A stretch of 64,000 nucleotides of DNA. It comes from Siphonodentalium dalli. Lineage: Eukaryota > Mollusca > Scaphopoda > Gadilida > Siphonodentaliidae. Below, one piece after another: positions 22,101-33,137 of this stretch. Numbering within the stretch: the first letter of the stretch is position 1; each line of letters begins with the position of its first letter. The translations under genes and the position numbers were made by a program. The stretch spans positions 123,413,030-123,477,029 of the forward strand of contig CP136067.1 in NCBI GenBank assembly GCA_032622095.1, in the 5' to 3' direction. The notes beneath the pieces are model-generated. The model saw nothing but the letters and a program-made list of their open reading frames with translations. It was not told the origin of the DNA and ran no database searches.

Positions 22101-24668
22101 ACAGTATACATCTTCGAATCAAATTACTTAGTTTTCTATATATTATCGATATTAGATCGTTGTTATCACCGGGAATTTATTGAAAATGGCATACAGTACC
22201 CCTTTAAATAAACATAAGAACAAAGTGAAATCTATTTTTCAATGTTTCACAGATGTTATTAAGGATCTCTAATTTTACGGTCAATAAATATCAAGGCCAA
22301 CATGTCACATGATGTGTAAGACCAATAGTGAGGTGTCAACTTAAAGTACGTTATTAGTTGAAGTAAAAACAAATGTTTCATTTCCAATCATCTACTTTAC
22401 CTGATTATTATATGATCATACGTTTCTTTCCTCAATTCCTATGTCAAAACGTAACGAAAAAATCGAGATATCTAAAGACGTTCACCTCATTAAAAACAAC
22501 AGGTTAATAACAGATCTGAATGACGTCAGATACTTCAGGGGTTAACATAACTTATTATTAGACCTGAAAATAGATAAGGTTTTCCGAGCAACGTTCAACG
22601 TCACAACGTCTTGTCCAATCAAAGTGTTTCATGAAATTATAATAAAACAGTTATCACATTGTTTCTTGGTTGGCACGAGGAATTGTCAGCCCTTGGAAGT
22701 CAATATTCACCTCGGCCTACGGCCTTGGTGAATATTGACTTCCTCGGGTTGACAATTCCTCATGTCAACCTCGAAACAATGCAATAATTGTATAATGTTA
22801 ACCACATATTTATCAAAGCCAAAGCATTGAAAGTGGTATCATTCTGATTCTGATGTTGATATTTAAAATGTTTATTTTTCAGTGGGCTGAAATCACTATA
22901 TGGTGACTCGTATGTCAGGCCCTCAGATGTCAAGGCTAAAGAAGCTAACTATATTGATGTGGATTGTCCGTACACATTACCAGGTAATTATATAAATCAG
23001 AAGCAACAACAAAGTCTGCTAATATTATTCCACTGTGAACAAACCTGAGTTTAGTGTGTCTGTCATTTGTAGAATGAGGTCCCCAGAGGATGAATTTAGT
23101 GACGCTATCCCACATAGCGGGCTAGCATCACTAAATTCATCCTCTGGGGACCTCATTCTACATGGCCTTATCTGCTATGGGAAACACTCAGATTCAAGTT
23201 CCCAAATGGTGAATATTGTGATGTACAACCATTGGGAACATTGATTAAGCAATGTGTCGTCTGCCAATTTGGGGATATAGAGAAACTAAACTAAAAAAGA
23301 AATAGAATCTATGTGAAGAAGTTTGAAGAAATTTGATAATAACGAAACTTTCCAGAGAAGATGAGGCCTAAGCAAAATGAGGTCACCAGAGGGTGAATTT
23401 AGTGATGCTAGCCCGCTATGCAGGATCACGTCACTAAATTCACCCTCTGGGGACCTCATTTTGCAAATGGCAGGCACACTAAATTCAGGCTCTGTGTTTA
23501 GACTGAAGTTATAGGTTTACATGCCGCACTCAAGATAAATTCTTCAACTAGGTTAACCCTTTCTACACTAAATGGATTCTCCCAGTCAGTTAAAAAGTAA
23601 TCATCGGATTGGTCTACTATTAATTTGCAGGGATGTGCATACAGGTAATATAAGCAGACGACAGATATCTAAAAGTATAGTTCTAAGTACAGAAGGAGTC
23701 CTATTATATGAGGGAAATGTTTAGATGTTGAACTTATTATCTGAACATTTTCTATGGGATAAGTTCCCCGATAACTACTCTTCAATGAGTATTTAGTGCA
23801 GAAAGTGTTAATACAGATCGCTCCAGTCAAAAAATAATCACACAAACATATGTAGTGAATTCCCAATGTCGCTGGCAGTGATTATGGCTTGGATAAAGGG
23901 TTTCAAGATTGCTTATGGATTATGCTTTTATGCGACAACATGGGGATCTCTTGCAAGGGGCCCCATTGGCAACAATGCAATATATTTTCAAATGAACTAT
24001 GTTAGTGTTATCAGCTATTGCTTTATATATTAGGAAATATTCAACAAAGTAACGAAAACAAAACTAACCAGATATTAAACAAAACTTAACAATTAATATA
24101 TAAAAGAAAAATGAAAGTTACCTCTGTTAACTTCATAGAAATCGTAAGTAGCCAGCATAAATTATTTTCATGGTATAATTTATATCTGGATCTAGTTCAG
24201 TAGATATACAGTAATGCCCTAAATAATCTACTACTTAACCACAGCAGAATTATGGGTAACTTTTCAGGATTAGTCGGAAATATGGCTTGTTGTCATTTAT
24301 CTGATGAATGACAACAAGCCATATTTCCGACTAAATCCTGAAAAGTTACCAATAATTCTGCTGTGGTTAAGTAGTAGATTATTTAGGGCATTACTGTATT
24401 TTAGTCTCTTACGTGAGATACTGTATATACATTGTATATGCTACAATTTTTAACTGTATTCAGGCTGTTTATCATCACTGGATTTTCCTAAGTTGAATAT
24501 CACGCACTATCACACTTTTTCTTTTTGCATATTTTTCTGAGATTTTTGTTCTTGAAATCTGATTTCTGTATTCTTTCAGTCTCTGGTCCTCAATCTATAA
24601 TGACGGTACCTAAAATGTATGAAACAGAATATCAGCATATCGGAAGTGAGAAGCCTATTGTTGTGTGA
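15789..24668 (+). CDS. Seven-exon gene, 331-aa soluble protein, possibly axonemal/sperm microtubule-associated
   Basis: Coding exons are 15789-15899, 17504-17692, 19311-19478, 20795-21015, 21388-21504, 22883-22983 and 24580-24668. All six introns are GT-AG and the phases (0,0,0,2,2,1) join into one open frame of 996 nt. The start is ACAACAGCATGAG, with A at -3. An AATAAA lies 41 bases after the stop. The product has no signal peptide or membrane segment and is rich in Trp, Tyr, His, Pro and Lys. Landmarks are DWQQTSTGVGHQYRPGYYFP near the N-terminus, GEPWYVRDKG and YPKKDIATYWDCEG in the middle, and MTVPKMYETEYQHIG at the end. Small basic, Tyr/Trp/Pro-rich proteins of this type are common among ciliary and sperm microtubule inner proteins, but I cannot name the family. 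That function is inference. Confidence 0.8.
16917..17063. mobile_element. Family D MITE copy D1, shortened
   Basis: Begins TTTAACCCTTTCTATAC and ends ACTACTCATCAATGAGTATTT plus TAGTATAGAAATGG. The central hairpin is missing, so this is an internally deleted copy. It sits in intron 1 of the seven-exon gene. Confidence 0.6.
17815..18271. mobile_element. Family A MITE copy A3, complete with outer TIR
   Basis: The best full copy. Outer inverted repeats run TGACCCGCCATATCAAATCC... on the left and the exact complement on the right. Next inside are TTTTTTTACCCTGTGCC / GGCACAGGGTAAAAAAA, then two ~70-bp hairpins (about 17865-17935 and 18150-18222) around a 215-bp AT-rich centre. It lies in intron 2 of the seven-exon gene. 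Confidence 0.9.
18416..18670. mobile_element. Family A-type hairpins with TTAA-CCCTT ends (A5)
   Basis: Ends are TTAACCCTTCCATGACTGG and the TCATGAAAGGGTTAA complement, fitting piggyBac-type TTAA target duplication and CCC-starting TIRs. Inside are two diverged hairpins of the family A type (TGCCAATGCATTCTCTTATA). The right TTAA is shared with the next element. Confidence 0.75.
18667..18941. mobile_element. Family G MITE (TTAACCTCTTCGCTG ends)
   Basis: Ends are TTAACCTCTTCGCTG and CAGTGAAGAGGTTAA. Subterminal blocks such as ACGTCGT and GTCCGTAAG/CTTACGGAC are inverted. A right-end fragment of the same family lies at about 62588-62656. The first TTAA is the last TTAA of A5. Lies in intron 2 of the seven-exon gene. 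Confidence 0.75.
19085..19113. repeat. (AT)n microsatellite
   Basis: About 13 uninterrupted AT dinucleotides in intron 2 of the seven-exon gene. Confidence 0.9.
19612..19878. mobile_element. Family D MITE copy D2 (TTAA target)
   Basis: Right end TAGTATAGAAAGGGTTAA; left end begins TTAACTAAATATTTATACT. The central palindrome AATGTTCAGATAATAA / TTATTATCTGAACATT surrounds an ATATGTCATTTTG loop. It lies in intron 3 of the seven-exon gene. Confidence 0.75.
20349..20607. mobile_element. Family A-type hairpins with TTAA ends (A6)
   Basis: TTAACCCTTTCATAACGGGA on the left and GTCGTGGAAGGGTTAA on the right, with two hairpins of the GCATTCTCTTACATATGCGAG type inside. Intron 3 of the seven-exon gene. 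Confidence 0.75.
21021..21215. mobile_element. Family D MITE copy D3, partial, next to exon 4 donor
   Basis: TAAACCCTTTCTTTACTGAA starts 5 bases after the exon 4 boundary (donor GTGAGT at 21016). It continues with the family D left half (TCTGGAGGGGTGATC, AGCAGACGACAGACAG). The central hairpin and right half are absent. The 67-codon ORF at 21060-21263 is derived from it. Confidence 0.7.
21631..22207. mobile_element. MITE with TTAAAGGG ends in intron 5
   Basis: Ends are TTAAAGGGATACTGTACCC and its complement at the right (CATACAGTACCCCTTTAA), with TTAA at both sides. Length 577 bp, no coding capacity. The minus-strand ORF at 21833-22021 is incidental. Confidence 0.75.
22655..22792. repeat. Long hairpin in intron 5
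   Basis: Inverted arms AGGAATTGTCA...GAAGTCAATATTCACC and the complement meet at CTCGGCCTACGGCC. Arms are about 60 bp with few mismatches. It could be a foldback element or the core of a larger MITE. Confidence 0.7.
23043..23491. mobile_element. Family B MITE copy B2
   Basis: Outer ends are CCTGAGTTTAGTGTGTCTGTC and the GACAGGCACAC-type complement. Hairpins lie at about 23070-23165 and 23375-23465 with the family B middle in reverse orientation to B1. Intron 6 of the seven-exon gene. Confidence 0.8.
23553..23812. mobile_element. Family D MITE copy D4 (TTAA target)
   Basis: TTAACCCTTTCTACACTAAA on the left and TTTAGTGCAGAAAGTGTTAA on the right. It contains the AAGCAGACGACAGAT block and a reduced central hairpin around TTGAACTTATTATCTGAACA. 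Intron 6 of the seven-exon gene. Confidence 0.75.
24208..24399. mobile_element. Family C palindromic MITE copy C2
   Basis: TACAGTAATGCCC ... GGGCATTACTGTA palindrome of about 190 bp, flanked by TA. Intron 6 of the seven-exon gene. Confidence 0.85.
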
Positions 24669-24708
24669 CATCAGCTCGACCAATATTAATGAATTGAAGA
24701 AGTATACA

Positions 24709-24714
24709 AATAAA
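24709..24714 (+). promoter_or_regulatory. Poly(A) signal AATAAA of the seven-exon gene
   Basis: Canonical hexamer 41 bases after the TGA stop at 24666-24668. It supports the 3' end of this gene model. Confidence 0.7.
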
Positions 24715-25195
24715 ACAAGAAATCTAGAAGTGAACGATGAATAGAATGAAGATATTGGTACACCAGGGGTCGTACTTCACCAAAGGTTTTCTTTTTTGTC
24801 ATTGATAAGAAATTTTGTGTAGAATTGGGAGAAGGGAAACTTTAGCTTGCTTCCAAAGATTGGGAGTAGGGTGTTGATCATTTCTCCTCTAATGGACACT
24901 ATTTTTTAAAGAATAATCTTTATTTCATGATGTGGTTGCGCAGTATAATCACATTATGACGAATTATGAACATATAAATCACGAAGGAATTTATATAAGT
25001 TTTTATTACATTCCTAGATGTGTGATTTACCTTGATTTCTCATGTGATTATAAACAATAATTTCACTAGTGAATTATGTCACTTTAACTAGAGTTTAACG
25101 TATTCATACGCGCTATCAAAATTATGCATCATGGGTATAACATTTGGCGGTATTATTCGTATTTCTGGTAAATCAGATGTATATAGTGGAATATA

Positions 25196-25355
25196 ATAAA
25201 CAGAATAATCACTTGATTGAACTGGTGACGTGAAATAATTCAATCGAGGCAGGGACTATTTTGTAAAACACTCGCGCACATTTGTGTTTGTACAACGTCC
25301 CTGTCTCATGAATTATTTCACGTCACCAGTTCACACAAGTGATTATTCTCTATGT
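25196..25355. repeat. Inverted repeat, AACTGGTGACGTGAAATAATT arms
   Basis: The left arm at about 25201-25257 pairs with about 25300-25350 (AGAATAATCACTTG, CTGGTGACGTGAAATAATTC, CAGGGAC). The loop is about 45 bp. Probably a small foldback element. The rest of 24715-26800 is AT-rich with no gene seen. Confidence 0.65.
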
Positions 25356-26825
25356 AATCGGCACTAATATGTTTATACTGTGTAACCATAACAGAAAATG
25401 ATGATTACTCCTTATAGGAATTAGATCTTAGTGAAAAATATCAAACTGATAAATTGATAATGCATTTCAAGTTCGAAATATTGGGAACTTTATAGTGATG
25501 AAGTGACATCACATGTTTTCATGACAAAATTAATACACTAACTGATAACTTACTCCTAATGTAATTCTCCTATTTAAACACAATATCGTTTGGAAACTAA
25601 TGATAAAATACACTATAGAAAATGAAATTGATGCAATTATGAGGCATAACACTATTTTATATGGTTTTAAAGATAATCTCAACAGTTTGGCCACAAGAAG
25701 CAACATTTTCATGAAATGCATACGTATGTCAGTGAATTTTATTCTCACACACATGAGCATTCGAAACACATTTTTTTTTATTCAGTCCTTTGTTGGATAA
25801 TACTTGTTACTGAGGTATCCAAAAGCTCATAAGGCTTTCAGTAAAACGGAAAAGAAATCTCTTTTCTGGATTGGGTGTTTATTATACAAAAATATTGTTT
25901 GCCATTTTCAAAGAACATGCATATATGCTCAAGGAAGAACAAATTTAGTTTAATAGTCTCACATATACCCGAATATAATTATTACTCTATGTGATTAATG
26001 TGATAATAGTCAGTATTTGTAAGGCACAATCACTTATGGTACAACTCACACCATGCTTTAAACACAGTATTCATTTTATAAAACCTATAATTTTCATCTT
26101 ACGAGACAATCCATAAGTTTGTATATACAGGTTCATTTTGCTAAATTATGTTTATTCATTTTATATACATCATTTTTATCATATACTGAACCTAATTTAG
26201 AAGAATTCCTTTTAATATTCGCTGCTGAATTAACTGCACTTGTATCTTTTACTTTTATCTATATTTTACTGCTAATGGATAAGTCAATATAGTGAAAACT
26301 TGTACCTCAGGCTATTATATGTTTTGCCATCGCTGGATTACTTTCAGGGATTTGGTAGGGGTGGGGTGGTTTAATGGGAGGTGGTTGTTCCTAATCCTGG
26401 AAAAAATTTTAACTGTTGAAAATTTCATTTCTAATATCAGCACCTGAACATTTCACACTGGAAAATACGTTGGAATTGATGGATATTTAAATATTCCAAC
26501 CAATATTTAGTATAATGTATGTCATATTTAGACCAAGAATTTCATATTTTATTACTTTTAGTCAAATTTGAGTGAAAAATTGGAAAATTCCGACATAAAG
26601 TTGGCGAGTTTAAAGGGAAATTACTATGCACAAAAACGTTAACCACCCTTTGTAAAATTAATTGAACAATGATCCAATGTGGTATAAACAATATGCCCAA
26701 TGTTTTGTGAATAACAAATTTATATGCCTTATGTGATTGCCTTTTGAGGCAACTCATCTTTTGAGTTATCAGCTATCACACTTGTGGTGTATGTAACTTT
26801 GATATTCCTGAATTGAGTATTCTAA

Positions 26826-26940
26826 AATGAGATGCATGAAACTCTGCAAATGAGATGCATGAAACTCTGCAAATGAGATGCATGAAACTCTGCAAATGAG
26901 ATGCATGAAACTCTGAAAATGAGATGCATGATATTCTGAA
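26826..26940. repeat. 23-bp tandem repeat, about 5 units
   Basis: Head-to-tail copies of AATGAGATGCATGAAACTCTG, the last one diverged. A further single copy follows at about 26955-26972. Confidence 0.85.
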
Positions 26941-26980
26941 TTGAGTATTCTAAAATGAGATGCATGAAACTCGTGTATTA

Positions 26981-27198
26981 TACAGTAATGCCCTAAGTAA
27001 TCGACTCCTTATCCACAGCAGAATTATGGGTATCTTTTCAGGATTTAGTTGGAAATATGGCTTGTTGCCATTCATCGGAAAGCTCTCAGTGAGAGCTTTC
27101 CGATGAATGGCAACAAGCCATATTTCCAACTAAATCATGAAAAGTTACCCATAATTCCGCTGTGGTTAAGGAGTCGATTATTTAGATCATTACTGTAT
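26981..27198. mobile_element. Family C palindromic MITE copy C3
   Basis: TACAGTAATGCCCTAAGTAA to ATCATTACTGTA. Near-perfect arms meet at AAGCTCTCAGTGAGAGCTTT. The ORFs at 27049-27336 and 27135-27323 are readings of the palindrome and flank. Confidence 0.85.
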
Positions 27199-28062
27199 AT
27201 CATTGTTTTGATAAGAATCATTTCCTTACATTTCTCTGTGTGTATCCAAGAAATATATTCACCAATATGCACAATCCTGTTGTGTTTCACAAAAATGACA
27301 CAGCATTGCCGGTGTATCCTCAAGTCATGTTGTTAGGCAATTGGTTGTCCGTATCAGTTCATAACACAATTATCATGTTACAGGCCAGCATGCTATAACC
27401 GTGAGATTAGCACAAATATGTTTTTCATTGTCTGTATGGTTTATATAGCTACCAGAGATCTAAAAGCCAAAAGAGAAAAAGATTCTTAGACCATGGCAAT
27501 GTGAGATTTCTTCACGTTCTTAAGAGCGTCTATTTCAGTCATTATCTATCCTTTTTGAAATGTGACCTAACAGCAACATTAACTCGACAACACAAACCAC
27601 TAATCTCTTTGTCATATACTAACAGCCGAGGTTAGAAAATGATGATCCTGTCAAACAGACCACAGCCACCAGTGGATACACACAATGGAAAAATACACAA
27701 ACAGTACTTTGCTTGAGTATACGTTGTGGATAGACGCGGGTGTATAATACACAGTTCATGCATTTCTCTGTAAATGTATATTTATCAGTGGTGCGTTTTA
27801 TCACTGCTGCGTAAATCTCACATGCATCTGTGATATATTTTGTCACTGCTCGATAGCTTCTCTTTTATCCATAAGAAATTGTGGATAAAGTATTATCCCA
27901 CCCATGGTATATATGTTAGGTATCCATGGCATGTTTTGTTATTTATTAATCAAACTAATGTGATATGACTATGGTTTGTGTTTTGAATAAAAGAATGAGA
28001 AAACACGGTTGTCTTTTTATCACTGATCTGATATCATTTGACCTGACTGGGTTTTTAATCTG

Positions 28063-28325
28063 TTTAATCCTTTATATACTAAATGGATTCTCCCATTCAG
28101 TTATAAAAGTATACATTGGAATGATCTATTATTCAATTGGAGGGATGTTAAGGTGATAAAAGTAGACGACAGATAAATAAATGTGTAGAAGAAGCCCTAT
28201 TTATTGAGGGAAATGTTTAGATAATAAGTTCAACAAACGACCTATGGTTGTTTGTTGAACTTATTATCTGAACATTTCATATGGGGTAACTACTCATCCA
28301 TGATACTTTAGTATGGAAAGACATA
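28063..28325. mobile_element. Family D MITE copy D5
   Basis: TTAATCCTTTATATACTAAA to TTTAGTATGGAAAG. The central palindrome AAATGTTCAGATAATAAGTT / AACTTATTATCTGAACATTT flanks GACCTATGGT. 27200-28060 and 28330-28890 hold no recognisable gene. Confidence 0.75.
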
Positions 28326-28895
28326 TTATTGACTTGTTCAGGTGTGTGAAACTGATAAGTTAGTACTCAGGCGCTATGCCAACTGTGGGAATGTGGCATT
28401 TTACTATCATCACCGAAAATGTCAAAGATATCGACCATACCACTCCATAGATATCATCGTCTGAACTAGGTTTAATTGTAAATATTTACATCTCGATTCG
28501 GGACGCAACAATCGGCGATAATCTAACGCATATGATTTCGCCATCGAGAGTCATTGCATTTCATTAATATGAAAGAATGACGGTGTATGTGCTGTAAATT
28601 TTGTTTAATATTCGTAAAAATAACTACTTTGAGCAAGATCATACTCCATTTCTATTTGATCACCCAACCGGAGTGTTTCACATCACTTTAAACTATTAAT
28701 GCTATATTCCAGTGGTCGTGGCACCTTCTGCCATAAATATAGCTGGTATTCGTATGTTTATGCCATTATGTCATCACAAATGAATTAGATAATGCAGTAT
28801 GCTGCAAGCAATGCCCCAGAGCGGTGTACTATTCTCAAATTGCCCAGATTATACATTAGTGATAATTCTAGAATGAAATTACATATCTTTAACAC

Positions 28896-29362
28896 TTAAA
28901 GAGAATCAATCCGATCAGACGGTCCCCATATCATCAAGTTACAACAACAACAATAACAACAACATTTCTTCAAACTACGCTTTTGTTATCAGAATCGATT
29001 AATTACAACAAAATAATGCTAACAGCTGTCAACTATGGTATAAAATTTTCCAAAACGTGTTATTTCTCAACATTTTGTTTAACGAAATATGAATGTTTTA
29101 TGACTTCGGACCACAAAATTTGGCCATTACCACTTGATTTTAGAGTTATCCATCTTCATCCACAATTTTATATGAGACAATCGGTTTGATGACTCGTTTC
29201 TGGGCCACAAATAATTACACATTTCGAGAAATAACAAATTTCAAAAATTGATATCTGATCGCTTTGATGGGTGGGTTCCTCGATTTGAATCAAATATTTT
29301 TGACTCCCGAAGCCAAAGAAATAGTCATTTGGCAGCATTAATTTGGATTGTGCATCTTTAAT
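28896..29362. mobile_element. Family I MITE copy I3
   Basis: The left end TTAAAGAGAATCAATCCGAT and right end GGATTGTGCATCTTTAA are diverged family I termini. Shared blocks include ATCATCAAGTTACAACAACA, TTTTAGAGTTATCCATCTTC and GATGGGTGGGTTCCTCGA. The ORF 28983-29189 is internal to it. Confidence 0.7.
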
Positions 29363-31152
29363 ACCTAATGTCGCTGAACAACTGGTGACGTGATTTGAGG
29401 GACAGTATAGTCTGATGGTCCTTGCTGGACGAGGTTAGATTACAATCTGCACCTCTCTGATGAAGGTTTAGGAGTAACAGATACCCTAACATGAGATTAG
29501 GGTCCTGCAAATATTTGAGATTCGATTTGATTGAGCTGATTCTGTGTTGACATCAAATCGGATGCCCCGATTCAAATATTATTGAATATCTCATTTGTCC
29601 CCATCATTGATGCATTGTTGTTAATTTTGCACAGGGTAGTGATGAAATACATGTATGAGTGATGCATTTGTGGTATATTGTGTTCAATTAATATAGGTTG
29701 GTTGATTTAGCCTATGAATAACGTCAAAACGGGCACATAACAGACACAGTGTCCAAAAGGACCTAGCATTTTATTATTAATCGGTACTTGGTATACTATG
29801 TTATCTGGATGGGTATGTGCCGACCATGGTTGTACATGTAAATAGATTGCTATACTTAGTGTCATGGTCACATGAAACTGTCTGCAGGTTATGCCGTAAT
29901 GGTATCAACTCACATCAAGACTAAGAATAAATGCAAAATAAATGATAATCTTGTGCACAAACATATTCTGATACAGTTTATAAGTTTATTTACTAAACCT
30001 TAATGACAATGTGTATAAATTATATATTGCACATGCAATAAAATCTCTTAATGCCTAATAGGAACAAACCCGCAAAAGAATTTGAGGACCTACATTATGC
30101 GCCGTTGGTTAGACAATTTTGATTCAATTCTATATCAACATCGGCCTACAGATTCGATATCGGATTTTGAATCTGCGGAAAAGTGTCAATGTGATGAAAT
30201 TCTGAACAGAACATACCAATTAATTCTCGGTATGCAGGAGGAGTTCCTTGTCAGATGAAGTTAGAAGCATTCAATCTAAACCTCTTTAATCAGGTCAGGC
30301 ACATCCTGAATATCACTTGGTATATGACCATTGCCGTCTTGTGAATTTATAAAAGAGGGATAATCCAAAATCATATTTCACACAAATTATTCAAAATTAG
30401 TCTTTCACTAATTTGGTATCATACAGATATTTTGTCCAGGAGAATGAATAATTGATAAGCAACTCAATTAGCATTCAATTAGTTTAAATTTTGTTATGAA
30501 GGAGCAGTTGAGTCATCCTGTTATTGTCATCTATAAAGACATATGTTAGTAATATTATTGAATAACAAAGCTGGTGCAAAAGATTGCACAACAAATTTTG
30601 TCGGAAGGCTGTTCATTCGCTGCGATATTGTTAAGAATAAAATTTGGCTGTGCACTGCTATGTGCCGTCTTCTATTCCCAACGCAAATAAAGGAAACATG
30701 AATACTTTATGGTCATATACCACTATAATAGTGGAAATCAGACGTGCCTGACCTGTTAATGAAGGCCTATTAGTAACAGATACACTACCATGTGATGCAA
30801 CTCTGAAGAGAACGTACCAATTTATTCTAGTTATGCCAGAGGCTATGATATATGAGGTTTAAATCGGTATAACTAAGCCTTAGGGTGGGTTCTCTAACAT
30901 GCTCCTATATCTGTGCCGTAATAACCATTTCTCTAAGAATGACGACATCTTCTCTGATGCAGGCTCAACGCTGTTCTGGTTCAATTCTATCTCGTGCTTG
31001 AGACTGGAAAGGACAGATAATTGATCTTTGTAATTCACTCATTTAACACCTGACAAGTAAATCAAATTTCACTGGTGCTGATTGGTCAGTCCCCCAGGTG
31101 AGAACAGGTGTGGAGAGTAAACATCTGAATTGTTATGTAATTCCCCCCTGAG
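29363..31152. other. Spacer with diverged repeats, no confident gene
   Basis: Two related blocks occur at about 30190-30245 and 30805-30850 (GAACATACCAATTAATTCT versus GAACGTACCAATTTATTCT). An inverted pair lies at about 30290-30335 and 30705-30765 (GGTCAGGCAC / GTGCCTGACC), so a decayed element of roughly 0.6 kb is likely. A TAGGGTCCTGC-type end at about 29501 resembles 61133. Last exon(s) of the YTH-nucleotidyltransferase gene may be in this stretch but were not found. Confidence 0.35.
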
Positions 31153-31154
31153 TA

Positions 31155-32817
31155 CAGTAAAACCTCTACAAACCAAACACCTTCGGACAGCCTTCTGTTC
31201 AGTTTATAGAAGGTGTTTGGTTAATAGAAAATCACACTACGATTAGAATGTATTGACGTCATTATTAAGAGTTGTCAAAGCAGAACCAACTCATTATTGA
31301 TTAATTTAACTTTGTTTAATAAAGTACCAAATCAAATATAAGGCCAAAAAAAAAAAGGGTTTTGGTTCTCGGGCATTTTTTTTTCCAAATCAATGAGGGA
31401 GGGAGGGTTTTATTTTTATTTTTTATGCGCATAGTAAGCATGGACAAAGATACCTTCCTCTGTCTAGTAATAACCAGAAAGGTAGAGGGAACTGTTATGC
31501 ATATAAACTCATTTAGTCTTATATAAAAATGACATTGTACTTACTACCAGTGTATGACTGGGATTACCTAACAATATATAATGCCCCTGACATTAACTAC
31601 TGTTATTGTTGTCTAAAAACTGATACCTCCCCATTCTAATATGTGATCCTGAATTTAGTCCTGTACCTTTCAATTGTATAAAGTTACAATTAGTGTAAGT
31701 TGTTCACAATGACTAATTGTAAGAAGAGCATGAGGATCAGCTAATCATTTTCTTAATTGTAGTCATCTACTTCATGTTGTAAGCCTGCAAGTCACTTTTT
31801 AACACATTACATGTTAGAGCTCAATGCACACTAATATTCAACACATATCTGTTATGGACATGTTGATAAAATCCAAACAAACAAAAACCAAAAAAAATAA
31901 AAAATTTGTCATAACATCAGGCATTGCAATAAAAAGGCCTAATGTGGCCCTTTTTAATCAATGCGGCGGGGCCTGAGAACCAAAACCTTTTTTTGTTTGG
32001 CCTATATAACAATAGATAAAACATGGTATAATAAGACATAATACATGGTATAATAAGACATAATACATGTATAGATAAGAAAGGAATCATGGAAACAAAA
32101 TTTTTTACGGTGACAAGCAGTTTTTGAAAATGTCCCTGACAAAATTAATGTAGCACAGGTATTGTAGTTTTGTACTCTTGTATATGTGTACCAATTTAAT
32201 TAGCGGTCTTTAGTTCGGTGAACGCTTTGAGCTGGATTATAACAGCATGTGTCTGATTAGATAACTGTGTGCTTACTTCAAACATTGGAGTGAGCAATAA
32301 TGGTGACATCACAGAGATTAGAGCACTGACACTTTGTTTTTACATCAATCATTGTGCGGAGGTGGACTCTTATTTTTGTGACCACTGTCCAAACTAAACA
32401 CTAATGAAGCTCACTAAAAGTAGACGATGGTAGTGTATTTTCACCAATTTTTAAATCAACCTTTTACTAAGAATGAGCCGTCACGAAAACGACCGTTCAG
32501 AGTTGAATTTAGACCGAGATTTAAACTTTTTAAGAATCCCCAGTCTATACCAACAAGAGCTCAGCATCAAGTATGTCAAATCTACTGCACATGCATTTGG
32601 TGTGGTGTGGATATCCGTGTTCGGATTTCGGAGGTAAAAATTAATGTATTCGTTCACTTATGGACTAGAAAAGCCGACCGTTGTTCGGAATAGAGAGTTT
32701 CCGGTTTACAGAGGTGATTTTTAGTGAAAATGCACTAGTGAATTCGGGACCAGACAATTTGTTCGGTATGGAGATTGATTCAGTTTATAGAGGATCTGGT
32801 TTGGAGAGGTTTTACTG
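31155..32817. mobile_element. pogo/Tigger-like non-autonomous element with a nested insertion
   Basis: Ends are CAGTAAAACCTCTACAAACC and GGTTTGGAGAGGTTTTACTG, each next to TA (31153-31154 and 32818-32819). CAGTAAAACCTC-type ends are typical of pogo/Tigger elements. Subterminal repeats such as CAGTTTATAGA and GGTTTACAGAGG recur near both ends. No transposase is recognisable. The element is split by another insertion at 31341-32003. The ORFs at 32427-32693 and 32681-32908 are not gene-like. Confidence 0.7.
31341..32003. mobile_element. Element with AGGCCAAAAAAA / TTTTTTTGTTTGGCCT inverted ends
   Basis: Left end AGGCCAAAAAAAAAAAGGGT plus TTTTGGTTCTCGGGC, and right end GCCTGAGAACCAAAACC plus TTTTTTTGTTTGGCCT. 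ATATA lies on both sides (31336-31340 and 32004-32008), a possible 5-bp target duplication in low-complexity sequence. No ORF of note. It is nested in the pogo-like element. Confidence 0.65.
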
Positions 32818-33137
32818 TACTATCTATCTTACTACATGTTATGCATATCCAATATCAAATTGGCTTGATATGGAATTAGAGTTGATGGATATCGCAGAAT
32901 ACTTTTGATGGTTTTATACTGCTACAACTGTTTTTTTAATCCAATATACCAGCTGTAGGGTGTATGTTTATTAAAAGCCAGCATATTGCACTTAGAAATT
33001 TTAACATATTATTTTGTTTTTAACAAAACCTGATGTTCAACCGTGAGGTCCGATTATCATCGATTATCGAAACATCATTACATAAATCACCAGACCATAA
33101 TATGAATTATATATATTATTATATATTATATGATTAC

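Noticed and set aside
30098-30256. Plus-strand frame beginning MRRWLDNFDSILYQH
   Set aside because: Part of it recurs as a diverged block at about 30805-30850. It has no splice context and is probably repeat-derived.
30276-30374. 32-codon minus-strand frame (ILDYPSFINSQ, HIPSDIQDVPD) as the last exon of the YTH-nucleotidyltransferase gene
   Set aside because: It lies on the right strand, but no acceptor gives the phase needed to join it to 33138. A partial inverted copy near 30705-30765 indicates it belongs to a repeat.
32850-32910. Short minus-strand frame after TTGTAGCAG as the last exon of the same gene
   Set aside because: Phase is possible, but it codes only about 15 residues with no resemblance to the expected C-terminal helix.
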